From: Prevotella fusca JCM 17724
GTDB taxonomy: Bacteria; Bacteroidota; Bacteroidia; Bacteroidales; Bacteroidaceae
Reading direction: 5' to 3'
Assembly (NCBI RefSeq): GCF_001262015.1
Contig: NZ_CP012075.1
Coordinates: 1,240,001 to 1,304,000 of the forward strand
DNA: 64,000 bases
The notes beneath the pieces are model-generated. The model did not search any database. It was not told where the DNA came from and saw only the letters and a list, made by a program, of their open reading frames with translations. The position numbers were made by a program, and so were the translations under genes. Of this stretch, positions 53,862-62,724 are shown one piece after another. How positions within the stretch are numbered: the stretch's first letter is position 1; each line of letters begins with the position of its first letter.

Positions 53862-56159
53862 CTATTTGCTTCCTGACAAAATGCCAGAATTGGTATCACT
53901 ATTATTTATTCGTTTGTTTACATTGTTCTTGTGTTTACCGAAGTCTATGTTGATATATGCTTCAAGCATGAATATTCTGTTCAGGTCATGCGAAAAAGCA
54001 TCCTGCCTGTAAGGAGCTAGCTTCGACCAGTTCTCTACATACTGACTATACTTGCTACTGAAAGGATTCAACACCTGAGCTTGTATGCCCCAGTTATCCT
54101 TATTATAGCCGACAGATATTGAATGTAGAGTCTCCTCCTTGGTTAAAGTCTCTCCCCATAGTATTTTATGCCCTTTGCTGGCACTGGCCATCAGGAACCA
54201 ATTCCCTTTCAGAAAGGTAACAGAACCATTTACACCAAAATCAGAATAGGTGTGGGTATAATTATTTCCCTCACTTATGTATCTGTTCAAGTATGTGCTG
54301 ATATTAACCTGAAAATTTTCACCGAAAGGAGTCAGCTTCAGATTTAAATTATTCTGCAATCGATGAAAACCCCTCTGATTTTCCATTGTACGTATATACT
54401 TATTATTCTCGAACAATGTCGTCTCCATCAATGGCTTGTCATCAAAGCTGTATCTGATAAGATAATCCAAATCCAACCATTTGTACTTCCAGTTGATAGT
54501 CAAATCATTAGAAACGAATTTTACCGTCTTAAGATTAGGATTTCCTCGTCTAACTTGATAATTATCTATATTCTGACTCACATCATTCATATCTGATAAT
54601 GATGGAGAATAACCTGAAATATAGCCAGTGTATCTAACAAGTAAATTCTTGGTCAGATTGTATGACAATTTAAGTGTTGGCCGAAAAATAATTTTACTCT
54701 GGCTTACATCTCCCTGACTGTTATATGTTCTCATTACACCACTACCCATGGTGTATACCAATTTCCCTACCTCAGACATAAATTCCACATACCCATAGGT
54801 CTCAGCTGTTCGCATGCTTATATTCGCATTGATGGTTCCACCATAATTATTGGAAACGAAGGCCTGATTATGTTTTATGCCAAGTGATAACATGGAATTT
54901 TTAATCTTTTGCTCATAAATAGCCTCAGCGATGAGCGAATATTTATCACCTTTTGTCTGCGATGCATATTCCTCAACAGAATTTACTCCTCTCTGAACAA
55001 AATGCCTATTATTCTTAGTTTTTATATAGGTTCCTACCACATCAATAAACAGATTCTTTCCTTTAGCCAATTCTGTCTGGTAATAAATATCTAATGAAGG
55101 TATATTTTCCCTCGACTTTTCATGATCGGATATTTTATATTCCTGTCCAGCACTTGTAAGTTCGGATTCTCTGTCTGATATGGAATAAGGCATATCCATA
55201 TATGACAGTCTATAGTTAATACTGAGTAGATGGTTATTTTTATTATAGTCATAACCTAATAGGAAATTCATCCTGTCATACTTTACCTTTGTAGGCAAGC
55301 CTGTTTCCACATTGTATAGTGGAGTTGCAGTTCCATTAAAGGTTTCAACATTTTCACGTATCCATTTCAAATCTCTGCGTTCCCAATTAGATATAAACTT
55401 GAAAGACGAACTTCCAAAATGATAATTAGCGGAAACATTATAATCTCCTGTTCCAATTTTATTTATGCCATTGGTTAAATCGACTGAGAAATTTCCACCT
55501 GAGTTCCTCCGTTTCAGAATAATATTAATGACAGCTCCCACATTTCCATAACGCAATCCCGGATTATCATGGTATTCCACCTTTGCTATATCGTCTGGTC
55601 TTAGAGATTTCACCTCAGGAAGTTTTGCCTTTACTCCATTAATTTGTAATTCAACTGTCCCTCCTGTAGTCATCTCTATGCTATTGTTAATAGAATTGAT
55701 TTCAATGCGTGGAAGACTTAAATTCTGTAGTAACAAAAGGCCATTACTGGATGCCTTCCGTTGCAGACTACTAGGAATAAGTATCTGTCTGTCTATTTTC
55801 TGAATTTTATTACTACCAACAACTTTTACCTCTCCTAAAGTCTTTGGCAATACCATCAGTTTAATCTTTCCCATATCAACATCATCCGATGCATTATTAC
55901 AGGTAATATATTGGTCTTCATAGCCTATATATGACAGATGAACGATAAAGTTATTCGATTGAATACTTTTAATATGAAATTCACCCACATCATTGGTTAC
56001 GCCGCCAGACAAGAATGTCGAATCTGTCGACAGAATTCTGACTGAACATCCAATTACTTCCTTGTCGTTTTCATCAATAATGTTTCCTCTTACACTCACT
56101 TGAGAGTATACTCCTTTAGAAAACATCAGAAACAGGAGTATCATAAAAATATGCTTCAT
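53862..56159 (-). CDS. Outer-membrane beta-barrel protein with carboxypeptidase-like domain
   Basis: 765 residues from the ATG at 56159 (MKHIFMILLFLMFSKGVYSQ, a signal peptide). The first about 90 mature residues form a carboxypeptidase regulatory-like domain (VRGNIIDENDKEVIGCSVRIL). A plug-like part and a large beta-barrel follow. This is the pattern of the TonB-receptor-like barrels encoded near Bacteroidetes peptide clusters. It is a distant paralogue of the 783-residue barrel encoded upstream. The C39 remnant lies between the two. Confidence 0.8.
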   Translation of the reverse strand: MKHIFMILLFLMFSKGVYSQVSVRGNIIDENDKEVIGCSVRILSTDSTFLSGGVTNDVGEFHIKSIQSNNFIVHLSYIGYEDQYITCNNASDDVDMGKIKLMVLPKTLGEVKVVGSNKIQKIDRQILIPSSLQRKASSNGLLLLQNLSLPRIEINSINNSIEMTTGGTVELQINGVKAKLPEVKSLRPDDIAKVEYHDNPGLRYGNVGAVINIILKRRNSGGNFSVDLTNGINKIGTGDYNVSANYHFGSSSFKFISNWERRDLKWIRENVETFNGTATPLYNVETGLPTKVKYDRMNFLLGYDYNKNNHLLSINYRLSYMDMPYSISDRESELTSAGQEYKISDHEKSRENIPSLDIYYQTELAKGKNLFIDVVGTYIKTKNNRHFVQRGVNSVEEYASQTKGDKYSLIAEAIYEQKIKNSMLSLGIKHNQAFVSNNYGGTINANISMRTAETYGYVEFMSEVGKLVYTMGSGVMRTYNSQGDVSQSKIIFRPTLKLSYNLTKNLLVRYTGYISGYSPSLSDMNDVSQNIDNYQVRRGNPNLKTVKFVSNDLTINWKYKWLDLDYLIRYSFDDKPLMETTLFENNKYIRTMENQRGFHRLQNNLNLKLTPFGENFQVNISTYLNRYISEGNNYTHTYSDFGVNGSVTFLKGNWFLMASASKGHKILWGETLTKEETLHSISVGYNKDNWGIQAQVLNPFSSKYSQYVENWSKLAPYRQDAFSHDLNRIFMLEAYINIDFGKHKNNVNKRINNSDTNSGILSGSK

Positions 56160-56326
56160 TTTTTGTAACATTTTGATAATTTCCTTATAATTTTATATTT
56201 ATATCTTTAGTCTATTTTGAAACACCCTCTTTTATTTCCTTACTACTTGCTCCATCGCTATCAAACATCACACTTTACGTTGTATTCTTATTACCTACAG
56301 GCGAAAGAAGTATTCTTATGTTTCCA

Positions 56327-56574
56327 TTAAAGTCCTATAGTTTTAATGCCAAATTTCTCAGCAGCTTCTTTTATTCCCAACATAGAAATACCTTCTGTAG
56401 TTGCATAACATATGCTAGACAAGAAAGCTTGGGTTTTAGGACTGACCCGAAAGCTTGGCTAAAGTTCTTACCGTAATATTTACATATCATCTGTAAGCAA
56501 GTGGTACCACACATCATAGAATCTGATTGTCTAAAAAAGGTAATCGCCTCATTGTAATCGTGTTTTCTCCTCAT
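56327..56574 (-). pseudogene. C39 peptidase/ABC exporter, truncated and frameshifted
   Basis: From the ATG at 56574 the text FFRQSDSMMCGTTCLQMICK gives the C39 peptidase site (Gln16, Asp18, Cys22). The frame is then shifted: one frame continues QAFGSVLKPK while the correct text SSICYATTEGISMLGIKEAAEK lies in the next frame and ends at a TAA (56327-56329). The rest of the peptidase, its His/Asp residues and the whole ABC transporter are missing. C39 transporters cut leader peptides after GG and export the product. It overlaps the upstream gene's end by 26 nt. Confidence 0.72.
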
Positions 56575-58900
56575 TACCAGTACCCGTTCCCTTGAACTTG
56601 CTGCGGGTTGTATTAAAGTTATAACGAATGCCAATACTAAAGCTACGAGTATCCATATCTTGTCTTGTTGTAAAGGCACTATTAATGCCATACATTGTAT
56701 ACCGCCTTTTCTGAGTTTGTAGCAAGTCTCTTCCCCAAAAATAGCATATCAGCTTATTTTTGAAGAAGCTTTTATAGACGCTCACATCAAGTGCCCCTCC
56801 CGCTTTATAAATACTAACTGTACTTGCATATTGTGAGGTATAAGAGAAATTAACACTAACAGTGAAGTCGGATTGAATTAAAAAACGATTATTCATCCGA
56901 ATAAAAAGTAATGGATGGTTCAAAGATTGCTCCTTACCATAAGCCTCATCATCAAGGAACTGCTTCGATACCCTTACTTCATACATTGGCTGATAAAATC
57001 CGAACTTTGGTGATGCTGTCAATGAGGCATATAAACTTTGTATACGGTCAATATTATCATAAGTTTTAATAAAAATATCATCCTCATAAGGGTGCATTAC
57101 GTAAGCTACTTGATTCTTTGTATTTTTATAACCAATCATAAACATGATCCAGCTTTTAGTAGCAGTCAACTCTAAAGTTCTTATTTTAGCTGGCTGTAAT
57201 AAGGGATTACCGCCCTGATACTCATAACGGTTATCATATTGCATCCAACTAGAAAGAGAGCGGTAAGAAGGTCTTGACGTTTTTGTTGAATAACTTAACT
57301 GTGCTTGCCATTTATTTTTATTCCACGATAAGGAGAAATTCGGAAACCATTCTGAATATCTACGACTAGATTCTTGCTGCCACACGCCTTTAGAATAATA
57401 GTCAGAAACAACATGTTCGTACCTAAGTCCAGCACGAACTTGAAAGTTGCTCAAAGGTAAGATGTACTCTGCAAAACTAGCCAAATTCTGTTCTTTGATT
57501 TTTGTATCGGTATTACTAAATATCTGTTGCGCATTGGTATTGGTGCCTTTACTTTGTGCATCAGTGTACTCTGAACCAAAACTCAATTTACCTTTCATTA
57601 TAGGATAAGTAAAGATGACTTTGCTGGCTAGCATCTTATTGATTGTTATATTATCGACATCTATTACACGTGCTCCAGATGTGTTGCTATTTTCTTCTTT
57701 GGAATCATTTTGTACCAGCCTATTACGGATATAAGTATTGTTAAAGTTTATATCTAACTTTCCTATCTTTCCCATATAATATGCGTCTATTTCGTGGTCA
57801 GGAGAATGATAGGAGGTATGATAATTCTTCATTCGTAGCAGCTCCTCTGATGTGTTATCAAGGGATATATCAATTGCTGAAGTAGAATTTACTACATCAT
57901 GCAACGATTTGGTGATGGAATAAGCTATACCAAACGAATGATCTTTACCAATATTATAATTTAATCCCAACTGGCCTCGCACCTGCTTATCACCATTATT
58001 AAAAATAGTATCTCTCCCTGTCTCGCGTATGAAGTGATTGCCCTGCATCGTTTGTTCAAATTCAAAATATTGCTTATTGTGCAATGAATGAATTCTGAAA
58101 TTACTGAATAGTTCAAACTGGTTATGCTTATATTTAAAATCAATTGTCTCTACCGCACTAAATTTACGTGATATGTTGGCAAAGCTGTAAGATGAGAGAC
58201 TCAATCCTTCACCTTCTTGTTTTATTGTTTTTATCAGAATTACAGATTGTGCAGAACTGCCATATTGTACACCAGGATTAGTGATAATGGTCACTTCCTT
58301 GATATCAGAAGATTTTAATTGAGATAATTCCTGCGTATTATAAATCTTACGGTTGTTGATATAGATAAGAGGTCTGCCCTTTCCAAATACAGTGAAGTTA
58401 CCATTATTGCCTGTAATTAATGGAAGTTGGGACAATATATCGTCTGCTGTGCCAGCTTGTTTAAGGAGTGAATGTTGAACATTAATAATCATCCCATCAC
58501 TGCCCATCTTAAATTGCGGACGATACCCTTTCACTATCACTGTGCCAAGCGTTTGTATTTCGGGATGCATACGAATATTTCCCATATCTCCTTGCTGCAC
58601 ATCCATAAATATTATGGCATACCCTATACTTGAAACTTTTAATATCCCAGTGTGCTGTTCTGTCCGGATGGTGAAACTCCCATCATCCTGTGTTATGGTT
58701 CCTTGAATGAACGTAGAGTCAATATGATTAAGCAATACAACATTAGCAAAGTGTATTGGTTGCATGTGCTCATCTAATACACGGCCAGTAATTATGCCCT
58801 GTGCTGCAATAGAATTACTTACAACCAGCATAATCACTGTAATCAAGAATATTTTAGAACTTATATTGCTCTTTAAAATTAATTTTGTAATCACTTGCAT
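56549..58900 (-). CDS. Outer-membrane beta-barrel protein with carboxypeptidase-like domain
   Basis: 783 residues. A signal peptide (IFLITVIMLVVSNSIAAQG), a regulatory-like domain (GIITGRVLDEHMQPIHFANVVLL), a plug-like domain (QLPLITGNNGNFTVFGKGRP) and a long beta-barrel ending in IGIRYNF plus a short tail. Same architecture as the 53.9-56.2 kb gene. It lies 91 nt after the radical SAM gene and probably handles the peptide product at the outer membrane. Confidence 0.8.
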   Translation of the reverse strand: MQVITKLILKSNISSKIFLITVIMLVVSNSIAAQGIITGRVLDEHMQPIHFANVVLLNHIDSTFIQGTITQDDGSFTIRTEQHTGILKVSSIGYAIIFMDVQQGDMGNIRMHPEIQTLGTVIVKGYRPQFKMGSDGMIINVQHSLLKQAGTADDILSQLPLITGNNGNFTVFGKGRPLIYINNRKIYNTQELSQLKSSDIKEVTIITNPGVQYGSSAQSVILIKTIKQEGEGLSLSSYSFANISRKFSAVETIDFKYKHNQFELFSNFRIHSLHNKQYFEFEQTMQGNHFIRETGRDTIFNNGDKQVRGQLGLNYNIGKDHSFGIAYSITKSLHDVVNSTSAIDISLDNTSEELLRMKNYHTSYHSPDHEIDAYYMGKIGKLDINFNNTYIRNRLVQNDSKEENSNTSGARVIDVDNITINKMLASKVIFTYPIMKGKLSFGSEYTDAQSKGTNTNAQQIFSNTDTKIKEQNLASFAEYILPLSNFQVRAGLRYEHVVSDYYSKGVWQQESSRRYSEWFPNFSLSWNKNKWQAQLSYSTKTSRPSYRSLSSWMQYDNRYEYQGGNPLLQPAKIRTLELTATKSWIMFMIGYKNTKNQVAYVMHPYEDDIFIKTYDNIDRIQSLYASLTASPKFGFYQPMYEVRVSKQFLDDEAYGKEQSLNHPLLFIRMNNRFLIQSDFTVSVNFSYTSQYASTVSIYKAGGALDVSVYKSFFKNKLICYFWGRDLLQTQKRRYTMYGINSAFTTRQDMDTRSFSIGIRYNFNTTRSKFKGTGTGNEEKTRLQ

Positions 58901-58991
58901 AATAACTTACTATAAAATATAATTACACATCTGTTGTGATTGTGGACATTTAGGATCTGGAAAATCAGGGTGCTTGTGCACTTTCATTATA

Positions 58992-59897
58992 TCAACATAG
59001 CATATTAACAAAGTCGCACAGACCCCTTATATCCTTGATGTTTGAATTCTGTTTGCAAAGGACTGTTCTTAAAGAAATGTTTAAGTTATGCTTGGTACAC
59101 ATTTCAAACATAACTTTCAGTTTCTCAACATATTCGCTGCCGACCTTTATAATCTTCTTTAGTACTTTTGGAGATATAGAGTCTAAAGAAAACTGTACTT
59201 GGGGAATGCCTAATTGTTTCAACTTAACTATATCAGCTTCCTCCAATATCGACTTAGTTGAAATCAAATACCCAAAGCCTGCATACTGAGATAAAGATAT
59301 AATATCATACCAATCCTTTCTTGCAAAAATATCTCCTCCTGTTAAAGTCAGGTTTATTATGCCAGAATACGACAATTTCCTAAAAATATTAGCAATCTCA
59401 GAAGTTGACATTTCTCTTCTTATGTTTCGTTTAGCATAGCAGTAGATACAATTTGTATTGCATTTCTCTGTTACCATGAAATTCATTTCCAATGGTGTTT
59501 GTGGCCTACATTGTACATATGAATTCATCGGAGAAAAGTCTGTTACAGTAAAATATTGAGTATCATCTTTTTGATTTGATAATATTAATAGCTGTTCAGG
59601 AAAGACTAACATCTCCCCCATAAAAGGTACAGACTTACTCGGTTGCTCTACAATTTGAAATATGAAACTTTGTAGAGCAGTGGTATTAATATCGAGAGCT
59701 TTTCCTATTGCAGCAATAGATTGTTCGTATTTCTTTTTTCCAATATTGGTTATGACATATCCGAGAAATGGAGGAATTGTATATATTGTCTGATAATTAC
59801 TCATGTTTGAATTAACAAACATATTCTTTCTTACGATGTATGAGCAGGTTGCCTCACTTCTCAACGAATATGCTCTATTTAAAACAATGTATTTCAT
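58992..59897 (-). CDS. Radical SAM peptide maturase (GG-Bacteroidales type), short C-terminus
   Basis: 301 residues from the ATG at 59897 (MKYIVLNRAYSLRSEATCSY). The radical SAM motif is CNTNCIYC (Cys146, Cys150, Cys153), followed by LTLTGGDIF. The N-terminal 130 residues are a typical peptide-binding leader domain. The protein should modify the GG-leader peptide encoded just upstream. It stops after VNMLC, about 100 residues before the usual end, and lacks the SPASM cluster domain. A Cys-containing tail (PDPKCPQSQQMCNYIL) lies just beyond in another frame, which suggests a deletion or frameshift. Confidence 0.72.
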   Translation of the reverse strand: MKYIVLNRAYSLRSEATCSYIVRKNMFVNSNMSNYQTIYTIPPFLGYVITNIGKKKYEQSIAAIGKALDINTTALQSFIFQIVEQPSKSVPFMGEMLVFPEQLLILSNQKDDTQYFTVTDFSPMNSYVQCRPQTPLEMNFMVTEKCNTNCIYCYAKRNIRREMSTSEIANIFRKLSYSGIINLTLTGGDIFARKDWYDIISLSQYAGFGYLISTKSILEEADIVKLKQLGIPQVQFSLDSISPKVLKKIIKVGSEYVEKLKVMFEMCTKHNLNISLRTVLCKQNSNIKDIRGLCDFVNMLC

Positions 59898-59984
59898 TTC
59901 GTACAAAATTAGGTAATTAATAATCTATGCTAAAATTGAAATGAGCACTATCAGAAGTTGCATTTTATAATGGTTGGGGTTAAG

Positions 59985-60024
59985 AAGTCATGCCAAAACA
60001 ATATTTCAAGTAATGGCATGACTT
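59985..60024 (-). promoter_or_regulatory. Hairpin between precursor and maturase genes
   Basis: AAGTCATGCCA (59985-59995) and TGGCATGACTT (60014-60024) form an 11-bp perfect stem with an 18-nt loop. There is no T-run on the minus strand. It may act as a partial terminator or mRNA-stability element that yields more precursor than maturase. Confidence 0.55.
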
Positions 60025-60096
60025 TGTTCATTGCCGTTGGAGCATCAAGTCTCAAGTAGAATTTTTTCCAATAGAGCATTAATCCTCCCCCGTTGT

Positions 60097-60264
60097 TTAG
60101 CAGTAAACAGTACCATCAGAGTCATCGGTATCAGATTCAATAGGAACCTCAATTATTACGACTTTTCCTGCACCACTGCTGCAATGACAATCTCTATATG
60201 CTTGACCTCCTTTTACTTCTTCCAACTCTGAAAGTAGCAAATTTTCAATAATTTCTTTATTCAT
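60097..60264 (-). CDS. GG-leader RiPP precursor peptide
   Basis: 55 residues. The leader is MNKEIIENLLLSELEEVKGG (GG at 19-20), the form of GG-Bacteroidales natural-product precursors. The core begins QAYRDCHCSSGAGK, is acidic in its second half (ESDTDDSDGTV) and ends in Cys. It has three Cys in all (26, 28 and 55), which a radical SAM enzyme could cross-link. The maturase gene lies 200 nt downstream on the same strand. The small size and clear leader make this the likely product gene of the cluster. Confidence 0.75.
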   Translation of the reverse strand: MNKEIIENLLLSELEEVKGGQAYRDCHCSSGAGKVVIIEVPIESDTDDSDGTVYC

Positions 60265-60425
60265 CTTTTGTTATTTTATTTTCACCTACTCGTGTAGCTT
60301 TTCAGTTACCGCTCCTTTAATTATTTCAGTTCGGTTTGGATCTGCCTTCTTATAGCTTCTGGCATTGCTTCCCTTTGTACAGTAAGGTCTGTTCTATAAT
60401 TATACTAATTATAATCTTAACGATG

Positions 60426-60433
60426 CAAATATA
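60426..60433 (-). promoter_or_regulatory. -7 box of the RiPP gene cluster
   Basis: TATATTTG (minus strand) fits TAnnTTTG, about 160 nt before the precursor ATG. The divergent oxoamine synthase promoter is 73 bp away. Confidence 0.55.
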
Positions 60434-60503
60434 CAAATCTATATTGTTTATAACAAGAAAAACAAGTTTTTTTTCAAAAAATCTGCAACTCCTCAGTATT
60501 TTC

Positions 60504-60517
60504 GCTACATTTGTAGC
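60504..60517 (+). promoter_or_regulatory. Promoter with palindrome for the oxoamine synthase-TetR operon
   Basis: The -7 box TACATTTG (60506-60513) lies inside the inverted repeat GCTACA-TT-TGTAGC. A protein bound here would block transcription. TetR encoded in the same operon is the natural candidate. Confidence 0.55.
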
Positions 60518-60544
60518 TATATTTACTATCTATACATTGTTTAT

Positions 60545-61777
60545 ATGAATAAAAAGATTATTTCATTAAAAGATTTCGAGATTACTCCAAATGAGAATAT
60601 AATCGAACGGAGCCAAAATTTCCAAAGCTACATAGACCAAATGGAGCAATTCGGCTGCAAGAGCTATTGGGTTATGGCAAAAACTGGAGTTGGAGCCAAG
60701 ATGCAAATCGAGGGCTATAACGGTGAAGTTTCAGCATACATTTCCAACGATTATTTAGGCATGTCGCAAAGTGCTGAAACCAAGGAAGCTGGCATAAATG
60801 CCGTCCTGAAATATGGTACAGGGGCAAGTGCCGCTCAAGCCATCGGTGGCTATTTAGACATCCATCAGCAGTTGGAACAAGGCATAGCGAAGTTTGTAGG
60901 ACAAGAAGAAGCCATCCTTTTTTCATCTGGCTTTGGTGCCAACGCAGGTCTGCTTCGTGCTATATTGGGAAAAAATGACATAGCCTACATCGATTCGTAT
61001 ATACATACCAGTGCCACGAGTGGTTTAATTGGAACCAATGTAAAACATATAGGACACAATGACATTGACTATCTTGACATGATCCTTGAACGGGAAACGG
61101 GAAAATATCAGACTCGATTGGTCATCATTGATGGGGTCTATTCTCAAAATGGAGATTTATCAAAACTTCCGGAGTATATTGCTGTCTGCAAGAAACACAA
61201 TTGTCTTCTTATGATGGATGATGCTCACGGCATTGGTGTTATGGGAGAAAACGGCAGAGGAACAGCTGACTATTATAATTGCTTGGGACAAGTAGATATT
61301 ATTACAGGAACTTTCAGTAAGTCTTTCGGATGTGTCGGTGGTTTTGTTGCTGCATCAACAAAACTAATTCAATATTTGAGATATTATGCCGACAGCAATG
61401 TCTTTTCCGCAGCGATGACTCCACAGGTTGCAGCATCTTCACTAAAGGCACTGGAACTCATACAGACACAACCAGAGATTCGCAAGAAGTTGTGGGCTAA
61501 TGTCAATTATCTGCGCAAACGACTGACAGAGGAAGGCTTTGATATAGGTTGTTCGGTATCAGCAATATTCCCTATTATGGTCAGGGACAATAGAAAAGTA
61601 TATGAAATAGCACGTGAATTACAAAAAAGATGTATCTTTGTAAGCGGTATCACATATCCTGCGGTAAGAACCAAGGAAGCACGGCTTAGAGTCAGTGTGT
61701 TGGCTTCACACGAAATAGTACAGTTGGAGCAATTGGTGACCGCTCTTGTGGAAATTAGAAAATCAACACCTTTTTAG
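60545..61777 (+). CDS. Alpha-oxoamine synthase-like PLP enzyme
   Basis: 410 residues. The fold-type I PLP domain contains the Schiff-base lysine in TGTFSKSFGCVGG (about residue 255), DDAHGIGVMG and the substrate text AAQAIGGYLDIHQQLE. It is closest in pattern to 8-amino-7-oxononanoate synthase, serine palmitoyltransferase and CAI-1-type enzymes, which condense an amino acid with an acyl-CoA. Biotin synthesis partners are absent here. The product could be an aminoketone lipid or signal. The stop is directly followed by the tetR ATG. Confidence 0.78.
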   Translation: MNKKIISLKDFEITPNENIIERSQNFQSYIDQMEQFGCKSYWVMAKTGVGAKMQIEGYNGEVSAYISNDYLGMSQSAETKEAGINAVLKYGTGASAAQAIGGYLDIHQQLEQGIAKFVGQEEAILFSSGFGANAGLLRAILGKNDIAYIDSYIHTSATSGLIGTNVKHIGHNDIDYLDMILERETGKYQTRLVIIDGVYSQNGDLSKLPEYIAVCKKHNCLLMMDDAHGIGVMGENGRGTADYYNCLGQVDIITGTFSKSFGCVGGFVAASTKLIQYLRYYADSNVFSAAMTPQVAASSLKALELIQTQPEIRKKLWANVNYLRKRLTEEGFDIGCSVSAIFPIMVRDNRKVYEIARELQKRCIFVSGITYPAVRTKEARLRVSVLASHEIVQLEQLVTALVEIRKSTPF

Positions 61778-62476
61778 ATGGCAGAAGAAGAAAATAAACC
61801 CAAAAGATACAGAAGGACAAACGTCGATATACAGGCAGACATTATCAAGGCAGCAGAAAGTCTGATCAAGAGAAAAGGCTTTGCATCAATGTTGGTGACA
61901 GAACTCATTAAAAAAGCCAGAATAGAGCCGCTTGTTTTCTATAACAGATATGACAATCTTAGCGAATTTTATGATGAATTCGTTAAGAGGTATGACTATT
62001 GGTTTAAGGATGTCCTCACCGGTGTTCAATTTCCGACAGATTCAGAATTGGGCTATATCGGTATTTTCAAGGATGTACATAAGTCACTTCAGGACAAATC
62101 CGTAATGTTGGAATTACTGCGTTGGGAAATAGCAGAAGGAAATGAAACCACGGTTCGTACAGCTATGCTCAGGGAAATGCACACATTACCTCTTGCCAAT
62201 TCCTATGAAGAGAAATTCAAAGATATTGACATATCAGCGATATCGGCATTGATTATAGGTGGTATATATTATCTCAATCTCCATCGCGACCGTTCAAAGT
62301 TTGCCGATATTGACTTGAATACGGAGCAAGGCAGAAAACGTATAGAAAAAGCCCTGGAGGAACTTGGACACATGGTATTCCACTGCCATGAAACAAATAA
62401 TTATAAGCAAGCCGTTGCTGAAAGAATGAAAGAAAACGGCATCAGCGATGAAATCATAAAAAAGTGTTTGGATTAA
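61778..62476 (+). CDS. TetR family regulator
   Basis: 232 residues. The N-terminal helix-turn-helix (ADIIKAAESLIKRKGFASMLVTELIKKARIEPLVFYNRYDNL) is followed by a ligand-binding helical domain. It begins right after the stop of the PLP enzyme gene, so the pair is one operon, probably autoregulated through the palindrome at 60504-60517. Confidence 0.8.
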   Translation: MAEEENKPKRYRRTNVDIQADIIKAAESLIKRKGFASMLVTELIKKARIEPLVFYNRYDNLSEFYDEFVKRYDYWFKDVLTGVQFPTDSELGYIGIFKDVHKSLQDKSVMLELLRWEIAEGNETTVRTAMLREMHTLPLANSYEEKFKDIDISAISALIIGGIYYLNLHRDRSKFADIDLNTEQGRKRIEKALEELGHMVFHCHETNNYKQAVAERMKENGISDEIIKKCLD

Positions 62477-62495
62477 ACCATACAGTTCAAAGAGA

Positions 62496-62530
62496 TTCCC
62501 CACTTATCCAGCGTGATAATTGGGGATTTT
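62496..62530 (+). terminator. Terminator after tetR
   Basis: TCCCC-ACTTATC...GATAATTGGGGA makes an imperfect stem with inner pairs TTATC/GATAA, followed by TTTTCTT. Confidence 0.6.
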
Positions 62531-62724
62531 CTTATTATAGCAACTATATCTTACTTAGCAAAGCGGCATTTTAGAATTCCTGTAAGTAAGATCTTACAAC
62601 GCACAAACGACTATTTCCTGTAATCTCCCTTTATTTCCTGCTTTTCCCAAAAACTTTTATTTCTTTTTATATACCTATAATTTAGCAGCTTGATAACAGT
62701 ATTCATCATTAAAATTATCAAGCA

